Source: WHSP01 sp040905505
GTDB lineage: Bacteria; Gemmatimonadota; Gemmatimonadetes; Longimicrobiales; Longimicrobiaceae
NCBI GenBank assembly: GCA_040905505.1
Contig: JBBDRL010000099.1
Coordinates: 1-18,122 of the forward strand
Direction: 5' to 3'
DNA length: 18,122 nt
The notes beneath the pieces were generated by a model. That model did no database searches. It was not told the DNA's origin and saw nothing but the letters and a program-made list of their open reading frames with translations. Within the stretch, counting starts at the first letter, position 1; each line of letters opens with the position of its first letter. The position numbers and the translations under genes were made by a program. Shown here one piece after another: positions 7,398 through 14,900 of the stretch.

Positions 7398-8255
7398 TCA
7401 CCGCCGCCGTCCGCCCCCTTCGTCCGTTCCTGCGACTCCCTTCTCCGACCTCCTTCGCTCAACCTGCTCGCCGATCCCATCCTGCCTGCTCGACTCCGAC
7501 TGGCGCCGGAAGAACTTCCCCACCTCGATGGCGATCGCCCGTACCAGTCCGGCCTCGCGCTCGTCCAGGTCCACTCGGTGGCCGAGCTCCCGGAGGGTAC
7601 GCATCACCCCCTCGGTCTGACGGCTCTTGAAGAAGTCGATCGTCCAGAGCGCCTCCTCGACCTCGGCGAAGGTCTTTTCCAGCAGTTGAACGGGCGCGGG
7701 AGGCGCGTCGCGCCTCGGAGCCTTGAATTCCTGGCCGGCGCCCTCGTGCGCCATCCAGAGCTCGTAGGCAATCACCAGGACCGCCTGCGCCAGATTCAGC
7801 GATGGATGATCCGGGCTGGTGGGGATGGTAACCGACTGGTGGCACCGATCGAGTGCCCAGTTCGGCAGTCCAGCGTCCTCGCGCCCGAAGACGAGTGCGA
7901 CCGGGCCGGTGGCGCCATGGGCGGCGGCGCGCGCCAGCAACTCGCCAGCCATGTCACGGGGCCGCCCGACCGAGAGCTTCGCGCGCCGGCCGCGCGCCGT
8001 CATGGCAACCGAATAGGTGCAATCGGCCAGAGCGTCGTCCAGCTCATCGAAGATGCGGGTGGCTTCGACGAGCTCGCGCGTGTCGTGGGCGATTCCCTCG
8101 ATGCGCCACGGATCCCATTCGGCAGGAGCGACGAGGCGAAGCTGGCGGAGTCCGAAATTCTTCATCGCCCGGATGGTCGCGGCGATGTTGACGAGGTCCT
8201 GAGGCTGCCAGAGGACGAGAACGATCGCGTCCAGCGGCCGCGGCCGGTTCGTCAA
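7398..8255 (-). CDS. TrmJ-like SpoU-family RNA 2'-O-methyltransferase
   Basis: 285 residues. The N-terminal SPOUT domain has the SpoU motifs: NIAATIRAMKNFGL (motif 1, near residue 23), GPVALVFGREDAGLPN (motif 2) and PDHPSLNLAQAVLVIAYEL (motif 3, forming the knotted SAM site). A helical C-terminal extension (LLEKTFAEVEEALWTIDFF, then MRTLRELGHRVDL) matches TrmJ, which methylates the ribose of tRNA position 32. TrmJ is thus more likely than TrmL or TrmH. The start is TTG, overlapping the preceding gene's stop by 4 nt (TTGA); GAGGAA lies about 11 nt upstream. It is the last gene of a four-gene unit and converges with the decarboxylase gene. Confidence 0.88.
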   Translation of the reverse strand: MTNRPRPLDAIVLVLWQPQDLVNIAATIRAMKNFGLRQLRLVAPAEWDPWRIEGIAHDTRELVEATRIFDELDDALADCTYSVAMTARGRRAKLSVGRPRDMAGELLARAAAHGATGPVALVFGREDAGLPNWALDRCHQSVTIPTSPDHPSLNLAQAVLVIAYELWMAHEGAGQEFKAPRRDAPPAPVQLLEKTFAEVEEALWTIDFFKSRQTEGVMRTLRELGHRVDLDEREAGLVRAIAIEVGKFFRRQSESSRQDGIGEQVERRRSEKGVAGTDEGGGRRR

Positions 8256-8701
8256 GCCGGGGGCGGTTCCTCGCGCCTGAGCGCAGCGCTCTCGGCGGCC
8301 GAGCGCGCCGAAAGGCGCCCGAGCAGCACACGGGACGCCCGCACATCGTGCCCGACGTCGATGAAGAGGACGGTCAGGTCACCAACGCCCCAGAGGATGG
8401 CGGCGAGCACGATACCCCGAATCACCTCGGCGAAGAGCGGCAGGATGGCGCCGGCCCCCTCCAGCGCGATCCCGGCGATCACCTCGGCTGTCAGCGCGAC
8501 GATCACCACCATCGCCGCGATCTTGAACAGCCGGGCCACGTACTGAAGTGCGAAGTAAGGCTCGATGTCCTCGGCGCGAATTGCGCCGGTGTGAGGCTGG
8601 TCCCGTTCGTCCCCCTCCTCGACAGCCGGTGGCACGAAGTCGCGCTCGGCCCGTCGGCGAGTGTCCGGAGGAAGTTCAGGCTCGATCTGGTCGTGGTCCA
8701 T
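8252..8701 (-). CDS. Two-helix membrane protein of unknown function (149 aa)
   Basis: I do not recognise a family. The first 55 residues are polar and acidic/basic mixed (DHDQIEPELPPDTRRRAERD). Two hydrophobic segments follow: about residues 57-80 (IAAMVVIVALTAEVIAGIAL) and about 85-112 (LFAEVIRGIVLAAILWGVGDLTVLFIDVG). A short Arg-rich tail ends in EEPPPA. The layout suggests an inner-membrane protein with both ends cytoplasmic. The ATG has AGAGG just upstream. It starts 31 nt after the PHP gene stop and overlaps the trmJ-like TTG by 4 nt, so it is translated as part of this operon. Function unknown. Confidence 0.8.
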   Translation of the reverse strand: MDHDQIEPELPPDTRRRAERDFVPPAVEEGDERDQPHTGAIRAEDIEPYFALQYVARLFKIAAMVVIVALTAEVIAGIALEGAGAILPLFAEVIRGIVLAAILWGVGDLTVLFIDVGHDVRASRVLLGRLSARSAAESAALRREEPPPA

Positions 8702-8732
8702 GTCCTCTCACGTGAAGGTGGGTGGCTACGCG

Positions 8733-9515
8733 TCAACGTTTCGGGGAGAAGAGCAGCTCGTCGCCGATCTGGGCACGGCGCGCGGCTTCAACGGCCCAAT
8801 CGAGACGGGCGACCTGGTCGAGCTGATGGCCATCGCTGCCGAGGCTGAAGCGTGCGCCGGCCTCACGGGCCTTCCGCAAGAATCGATCGTGCGGTAACTG
8901 GTAACGGTTCGAGATCTCGAGCGCCACGCCGTTCTGAACGGCGGCCTCGATGAAGCGGTCCTCGCGATCCTCGGTCCACCACGCGCGCACGTCGGGCTCG
9001 ATCCTACGCAGTGCAATCGGCATCAGCGTCGAGTGCGCGGCAATGGAGATCGGCATCTTCGCGACCATATCGCAGAGGTTGTGGACCATGGCCTCCATGA
9101 TCTCGTCCGGCCTCGTGGACCAGGCGGGCGGAAGCGTCTCCCACCAAGGCGACGCAAAGGTCCCATCGGGCAGTGCGAAGCCGTGGTTCGAGCCGACCAG
9201 ATAATCGCAGCGTTCGAGGAGGACGTCGAGCACCTCCATACCGAACGGGTCGCACCAGCAGAGCTCGGCCGATCGCAGTACGGCGGCGGCGGCGAGCGCA
9301 TCGAGGTAATCCCCCAGCCGTTCCCGCGTGGAGACGAAGAGCTCACTGTTCCGCCGCGAGACATGATCCGCGATTCCGACCGTCACATCCAGATCGGCAG
9401 CCACCCGCACGACCTCCTGGAGCGTCAGATCGCCGTCGGACATCCGGGTGTGTACGTGGAGATCCTGCCGGCCAAGGAGGCGTTCGGCACCGCCTCCCGT
9501 CGGATGATCGGTCAC
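8733..9515 (-). CDS. PHP-domain metal-dependent phosphoesterase
   Basis: 260 residues. The full PHP metal-ligand set is visible: DLHVHTRMSDG (HxH at residues 20-22), GIADH, the Glu in RSAELCW, GSNHGF, AAHSTLMP and LGSDGH near the end. Such proteins bind up to three metals and hydrolyse phosphate esters (histidinol phosphatase- or YcdX-like). A polymerase-associated role is unlikely because the domain stands alone. The substrate is not predictable. The frame stays open to 9587, but the GTG at 9515 is chosen because it overlaps the L,D-transpeptidase stop as GTGA, has a G-rich ribosome site (AAGGGGG) just upstream, and gives a normal N-terminus. The Arg/Ser-rich extension would be inside the neighbour. 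Confidence 0.85.
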   Translation of the reverse strand: MTDHPTGGGAERLLGRQDLHVHTRMSDGDLTLQEVVRVAADLDVTVGIADHVSRRNSELFVSTRERLGDYLDALAAAAVLRSAELCWCDPFGMEVLDVLLERCDYLVGSNHGFALPDGTFASPWWETLPPAWSTRPDEIMEAMVHNLCDMVAKMPISIAAHSTLMPIALRRIEPDVRAWWTEDREDRFIEAAVQNGVALEISNRYQLPHDRFLRKAREAGARFSLGSDGHQLDQVARLDWAVEAARRAQIGDELLFSPKR

Positions 9516-10684
9516 TCGCCCCCTTCGAGACTGGCGGCGAGAACGCGATCGCGATAGTGGCGCTCGGCGGCGAGCAGTGCGTCCCACCCGGCCTGGCCTT
9601 CGGGGCCCAGAATGCCGTTGGGGAGTCGACGCGTCGGCCAGGGCGCACGCTCATCGAGCGCGGAGCCGGGGTAGAGTGCCATGGTCGCATCCACGATGGC
9701 CGCGGTAGCCCGGGCACGCGATTGCTCATCGATCCGGGCCAGCGACACCACCGCGCGCCAGGAGCCGCGGGTGAAGGCGTCGGCCAGGAAGGTCCCGAAT
9801 TCCCAGTTCAAGGCGTCGCTCCCGGCGGTACCGGCGAGCGCGAGGAGGCCCCGCAGAGCGATGGCGTCGTCCTTGAGGCCGCGAGTGATCAAGCGGCTCG
9901 CGAGCGGGACCCATGCCGCGGTTTCGTCACCCGCCTGCAGATGTGAGGCGAGATCGTCCAGGATCTGCTGCGTCGGCACCCCGCCCAGCGGATCCTCCGG
10001 TTGATCCTGGCGCTCCGTGGGCCGCGTGGCAGGGGGCGGGGGTTCGGACGCCAGATGCTCGCCCCCGACGATCACAATCGGCGTTCCCATCTGCACGTTG
10101 TGATAGAGGCGCTGAGCGTAGCGATTCTCCAGGCGAATGCACCCATGCGACACCCGCTGGCCCAGCAGCTCGGGCCGGTTGGTGCCGTGGATCGCGATCT
10201 CCTCGCCCAGGTAGACGGCCGCCACGCCGAGCTGTCCCTCTATTCGGCGGCTGGGGTGATCCTGCGGCGGCAGTGGCAGCTCGTTCTCGACGAAGTACCA
10301 ATCGGGCAGATACCAGACCGGAAGTTCCTCCTTGTACTTGGCCTCGAAGACACCGCGCGGCGTCGAGAATTCCCAGTCACCGACGTCGCTCTCGAGGAGC
10401 AGCCCGGTGCCGGTTCCCACTGGCGCCTCCCAGACGGTCTCATCGCCATGCATGAACCGGAGCATGTTCTCGTCGAGATCGACGAGCACGAAGGCGCCGC
10501 TCGCCGTGTCCACGAAGACCTCGGCCGTGACGGCGAGCGGATCGAGCGGGCCCGCTATCTCCTCGGCACCGGAACGAATGCCCCCGGATGCGCACCCCGA
10601 CACCATCAACAACAGCGCGGCGAAGAATGCCGGATGCATCCGCCGTGATCTGCCCAGCCGGCGTTCGACGATCTTCCCGATCAT
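9512..10684 (-). CDS. L,D-transpeptidase (YkuD domain) lipoprotein with helical C-terminal region
   Basis: 390 residues. A hydrophobic leader ends in the lipobox LLLMVSGC (Cys31), so it is probably a lipid-anchored periplasmic protein. The YkuD catalytic domain runs about residues 50-205 and holds HGTN (His166) and SHGCIRL (His180, catalytic Cys182). This family makes 3-3 peptidoglycan crosslinks or attaches proteins to peptidoglycan. After a Pro/Thr linker (PPPPATRPTE, about 210) comes some 160 residues of helical, Ala/Leu-rich sequence that I do not recognise. It may be a repeat or protein-interaction domain. ATG 10684 has GAGG close upstream; ATG 10639 is an alternative with a shorter n-region. 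It is the first gene of the operon with PHP, membrane protein and trmJ-like genes. Confidence 0.9.
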   Translation of the reverse strand: MIGKIVERRLGRSRRMHPAFFAALLLMVSGCASGGIRSGAEEIAGPLDPLAVTAEVFVDTASGAFVLVDLDENMLRFMHGDETVWEAPVGTGTGLLLESDVGDWEFSTPRGVFEAKYKEELPVWYLPDWYFVENELPLPPQDHPSRRIEGQLGVAAVYLGEEIAIHGTNRPELLGQRVSHGCIRLENRYAQRLYHNVQMGTPIVIVGGEHLASEPPPPATRPTERQDQPEDPLGGVPTQQILDDLASHLQAGDETAAWVPLASRLITRGLKDDAIALRGLLALAGTAGSDALNWEFGTFLADAFTRGSWRAVVSLARIDEQSRARATAAIVDATMALYPGSALDERAPWPTRRLPNGILGPEGQAGWDALLAAERHYRDRVLAASLEGGE

Positions 10685-10892
10685 AATCCCTCATGGTTCC
10701 GCGGTTGCAAGCCCGCCGCTTCTGCAATCCCCTTGCCTCTCCGGCCCGCCAGAGGAGCAACCCGCAAGGACGCGGTGCCCCGTACCGATCCCCTGCATGT
10801 CGACCCGCGGGCGCCCCGGAGGTTCCGAAAACGACGATGGGGGAGCAAGCTCGCTCCCCCATTCATCCTCGGGCCGCCGGTCGCTCAGTTCG
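10685..10892. other. Intergenic region between actF and the L,D-transpeptidase operon
   Basis: This 208-nt gap is the longest non-coding stretch in the window. It holds the actF-side terminator hairpin (10837-10862). The remaining part must carry any promoter for the L,D-transpeptidase operon, but I see no clear -35/-10 boxes, no repeat and no small gene with a ribosome site. Confidence 0.5.
10837..10862 (-). terminator. Rho-independent terminator of the act operon
   Basis: A 10-bp perfect stem (ATGGGGGAGC pairing with GCTCCCCCAT) encloses a 6-nt loop. It lies 30 nt downstream of the actF stop. On the - strand the hairpin is followed by CGTCGTTTT, a short and delayed T run. Its position after the last act gene and before the next operon fits a terminator. 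Confidence 0.7.
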
Positions 10893-12191
10893 TCAGATGC
10901 TCTCGGCCGGCACGGGTACGGTGACGACGGCGGACTCCTCGGCAGCCAGGGCAGCGGGCGACGGCAGCATCGGGAAGGTGCGCACGAACCAGAGGTACGA
11001 CGCTGCGAAAAGACCGAGGAACCCGAGGCCGATGCCCACCTCCGGAATGCCGAGCGGAAGCCCGACACCTTCCCATATCGAAGGGACGGTGATCAGGAAC
11101 CGCTCCAGCCAGTGACCGAGGAGGATGAGCCCGCCGAAGAATGCGACGACCGCCGGGATCATCTTCGGTGGCCGGGTCAGAAGTCCGAAGAACGGAAGGA
11201 CGAAGACCAGGACGAGAACCGCGGCCGTGATCGCCCCGAACGGCTCTTCGAAGCGGTGGATGAAGTACGGCTGCTCCCACGGCAGCAGGCCGTACCAGAT
11301 CACGATGTACTGCGACCAGTTCAGATACATCCAGAACACCGAGAAGGCGAACACGAGCTTGCCGAGATCGTGATACTGCCGCCCCGTGATGAAGTCCCCC
11401 AGACCGAGCGGCATGCGAAGGACGGCGACCGCGATTGCCGTCGCGGCCACGCCGCCCTGGAACGCCGCCCAGAAGAACGCGACGGGGAACATCGTGCTGA
11501 AGAAATGCGGATCCATCGTCATGGCCAGATCGATTCCGATCATCCCCCAGATGAGGGCAAAAAGAATCCCCATGATCGGGCCAAGATAATTCCGGATCCG
11601 CTGCGATCGGGCCGCTTCGACCTCCACCCCACGCCAGTTCCGCGTCAGACGCCCGTAGATGCCACGGCCGCGTTCACCGTCCACGCCGTAGACGTCCGGG
11701 CGCAGGCTGAAGAACGCGAACGCGAACGCGAGCCCGTACAGGATCGCCAGCCCCACGAAGTCACGGGCGATCATGTTCGGGAGCGTGAGCCAGGCTCTTT
11801 TCGCCTCGATGATCGGGTCGAACTCCTCCGGGTGGAGCCAGTGATGGAAGTACGTCTCCGAGCCGAAAAAGACGACGATCAGCAGCAGGAAGGAGATGGG
11901 GAGGAACGCAACGCCGCCCAGCGCGAACCGCTTGATCGACCACGCCCAGTCGGCCGCGGTGAGGTGGAGCGCCACCGCGAACATCACCATCCCGATGGCC
12001 ACCGACGACCAGAAGAGCCAGTTGAAGAGCAGCCCCTGCCAGAGCCGGGCTGGCTCGTACGCCGTCGCCGCCAGGGAAACCGCCGCTACCCCGATCAGGA
12101 TGAGCGCGGCCAGCGTGACCTTTACCCTGCCGCTTAGTGCGCCGAGCGTCCGGAAAGGAATCGCGCTGGGGATGGGAGACTCGTGGGACAT
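10893..12191 (-). CDS. actF: Alternative complex III subunit ActF (NrfD-like membrane protein)
   Basis: 432 residues with about ten hydrophobic segments, beginning at VTLAALILIGVAAVSLAA. It is a quinol:electron-acceptor oxidoreductase membrane subunit related to ActC and NrfD/PsrC. Recognisable ActF features are NWLFWSSVAIGMVMF, ETYFHHWLHPEEFDPII, FSVFWMYLNWSQYIVIWYG and the LGHWLERFLITVPS segment. In known ACIII, ActF packs beside ActC in the inner membrane and is thought to take part in proton movement rather than to bind cofactors. The start is ATG 12191. It is the last act gene, separated from actE by 125 nt that hold two inverted heptanucleotide arrays. This is the largest gap between act genes in the window. 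A hairpin terminator follows. Confidence 0.93.
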   Translation of the reverse strand: MSHESPIPSAIPFRTLGALSGRVKVTLAALILIGVAAVSLAATAYEPARLWQGLLFNWLFWSSVAIGMVMFAVALHLTAADWAWSIKRFALGGVAFLPISFLLLIVVFFGSETYFHHWLHPEEFDPIIEAKRAWLTLPNMIARDFVGLAILYGLAFAFAFFSLRPDVYGVDGERGRGIYGRLTRNWRGVEVEAARSQRIRNYLGPIMGILFALIWGMIGIDLAMTMDPHFFSTMFPVAFFWAAFQGGVAATAIAVAVLRMPLGLGDFITGRQYHDLGKLVFAFSVFWMYLNWSQYIVIWYGLLPWEQPYFIHRFEEPFGAITAAVLVLVFVLPFFGLLTRPPKMIPAVVAFFGGLILLGHWLERFLITVPSIWEGVGLPLGIPEVGIGLGFLGLFAASYLWFVRTFPMLPSPAALAAEESAVVTVPVPAESI

Positions 12192-12195
12192 TTAA

Positions 12196-12241
12196 GAATC
12201 TTCGATTTTAATTTTGAATCTCGAATTTTGAATTTCGAATT
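12196..12241. repeat. Heptad array, GAATNNN units (left arm, actE-actF gap)
   Basis: GAAT recurs exactly every 7 nt at 12216, 12223, 12230 and 12237, with variable T/C-rich triplets between; a degraded unit lies at 12196. It is AT-rich in a GC-rich region and sits directly upstream of actF on the transcript. It is the mirror orientation of the array at 12282-12316. Confidence 0.85.
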
Positions 12242-12248
12242 GCGCGCG

Positions 12249-12272
12249 GCCGGACCATCATCCTGCTCCGGC
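12249..12272. other. GC-rich hairpin between the two inverted heptad arrays
   Basis: GCCGGA (12249-12254) pairs with TCCGGC (12267-12272) across a 12-nt loop. It lies in the short GC-rich spacer between the two oppositely oriented heptad arrays, so it could cap a larger stem formed by them in the actE-actF mRNA. The function is inferred only. Confidence 0.5.
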
Positions 12273-12281
12273 GGTTGAGTC

Positions 12282-12316
12282 ATTCAAAATTCACAATTCA
12301 ACATTCACAATTTATT
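12282..12316. repeat. Heptad array, ATTCNNN units (right arm, actE-actF gap)
   Basis: ATTC recurs exactly every 7 nt at 12282, 12289, 12296 and 12303, with a decayed unit (ATTT) at 12310. The array stops directly at the actE stop codon. Its reverse complement is a GAATNNN array, so it is inverted relative to the one at 12196-12241. Confidence 0.85.
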
Positions 12317-12898
12317 TTACTGGCCCTGTAGTTGGCGCAGGTGGTGAACAACTGCCCAGCGATCGTTGTGCGTGATCCGCTCGCCATAGGCCGGCATGAG
12401 TCCGCGGCCGACCCGAATGACCGCGTAGAGATAGCCGTCGCTGCGACCCGCGGCCAGGCCCGCGTCGAGCTCGGGCCCGAGCGGGAATCGGCCGTTCCCG
12501 ACGACGGGTCCATTGCCCTCACCCTCGGCGCCATGGCAGGTGAAGCACTGATTACGGTAGACCACCGCGCCCCGCGCCAACACCTCCGGGGTCGCGGGCA
12601 GAGGGTTCGTGAGGGTCGGTGCGACGGAGTCGAGTTGGGCCTGCGTGAACGGGGGCACCACCTCGCCCATCGGCGAGAAGACTGGCACGGTGCCCTCCGG
12701 TGGCAGCCGCGGGAGCGTGTGCGACGGATAAGCTACCGTCGTACGCAGAGTCGCGACGAAAGGCGCTTTCGACAGGATGTAGTCGAGGTCGTATCCCGCT
12801 GCGTCGGTACATCCGACGAGCGCGAGTGCGCCGATTGCCAGCGTTCCGAAGGTGGTCCTACCCGGCCGGAATGAGCCGGGCCTGTTACGACTGATCAA
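12317..12898 (-). CDS. actE: Alternative complex III subunit ActE (monohaem cytochrome c lipoprotein)
   Basis: 193 residues. The signal ends in lipobox LALVGC (Cys30), so the protein is probably lipid-anchored facing the periplasm. A Pro-rich stretch (TLPRLPPEGTVPVFSP) precedes a class I cytochrome c fold: CFTCH (Cys118, Cys121, His122) covalently binds haem, and Met168 in GLMPAYG is the likely sixth ligand. In ACIII this subunit passes electrons from the Fe-S and pentahaem chain towards a terminal oxidase. The start is TTG at 12898, justified by AGGAGG 6 nt upstream and a normal signal peptide. It overlaps the actD stop by 14 nt, giving tight coupling. Confidence 0.92.
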   Translation of the reverse strand: MISRNRPGSFRPGRTTFGTLAIGALALVGCTDAAGYDLDYILSKAPFVATLRTTVAYPSHTLPRLPPEGTVPVFSPMGEVVPPFTQAQLDSVAPTLTNPLPATPEVLARGAVVYRNQCFTCHGAEGEGNGPVVGNGRFPLGPELDAGLAAGRSDGYLYAVIRVGRGLMPAYGERITHNDRWAVVHHLRQLQGQ

Positions 12899-13403
12899 CG
12901 AGAACCTCCTCTGAGCCGCTTTCGGTCATGATTTCCGACACCGCCTCGAAGCGGTCGGTCCCGACATGTGCGAACACGCCGAAACGTCCTGCGCTGAAGG
13001 ACGGGTGGTAGAGTGCCTCCGCTGGCCCGATGCGCGGCAGCCGGCCGGTCAGGAAGAGGCCGGCCACCGTCGACAGGGCGCCGAGGAGAATCGTCACCTC
13101 GAAGATGATGATGCTGAACGCCGGCAACGAGACGATCTCCTTGCCGCCCACGATAAGCGGCCAGTCGAGCGACGCCCAGACGGCGAGAGCGGCACCGGCG
13201 GCGCTTCCCGTAAAGGCGCCCATCAACGTGAAGATTCGGACGGCGCTCTCCGGCGCCTGAAGCGCTTCCTCCAGCTCGTGACGGGGGGTCGGTGAATAGA
13301 CGGTCAGGCGATGACCGTCGCGCCGAAGCCGGCGGATCGCGTCGCTGGCAGTGTCCAGGTGTGCGAAGACGCCGAGTACGCCCGTTGGTGTAACCTTAGC
13401 CAT
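12885..13403 (-). CDS. actD: Alternative complex III subunit ActD (DUF3341)
   Basis: 172 residues, normal for ActD. The N-terminal soluble part (GVLGVFAHLDTASDAIRRLR, then LTVYSPTPRHELEEAL) and the two central membrane hairpin helices (about residues 58-82 and 94-122, split by DWPLIVGGKEIVSLPAFS) are typical of DUF3341. A C-terminal part repeats the theme (GRFGVFAHVGTDRFEAVSEIM). In ACIII structures ActD stabilises the membrane module and carries no cofactor. The ATG has GGTGGA nearby upstream. It lies 57 nt after actC and overlaps actE by 14 nt. Confidence 0.93.
   Translation of the reverse strand: MAKVTPTGVLGVFAHLDTASDAIRRLRRDGHRLTVYSPTPRHELEEALQAPESAVRIFTLMGAFTGSAAGAALAVWASLDWPLIVGGKEIVSLPAFSIIIFEVTILLGALSTVAGLFLTGRLPRIGPAEALYHPSFSAGRFGVFAHVGTDRFEAVSEIMTESGSEEVLVDQS
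12905..12910 (-). promoter_or_regulatory. Ribosome binding site deciding the TTG start of actE
   Basis: AGGAGG on the - strand, 6 nt before the TTG at 12898 and inside the end of actD. It is the main reason to accept a TTG start for actE. Confidence 0.85.
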
Positions 13404-13460
13404 GATATTCCACCGACTTCATAGTGTCATCGCGAACGAAGCGCGGGGTCTGCGTTTCCG

Positions 13461-14888
<1,428 letters not shown>

Positions 14889-14900
14889 CGTGACTTCCTC

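Noticed and set aside
10837..10862. Operator palindrome or insertion-sequence end
   Set aside because: The position just after the last act gene and the stem-loop form fit a terminator better; no transposase is nearby.
10332..12137. Long + strand open frame of 601 codons opposite actF and the L,D-transpeptidase gene
   Set aside because: It is a GC-rich shadow frame with compositionally biased Arg/Glu/Pro sequence and no domain, while the opposite strand encodes clear conserved proteins.
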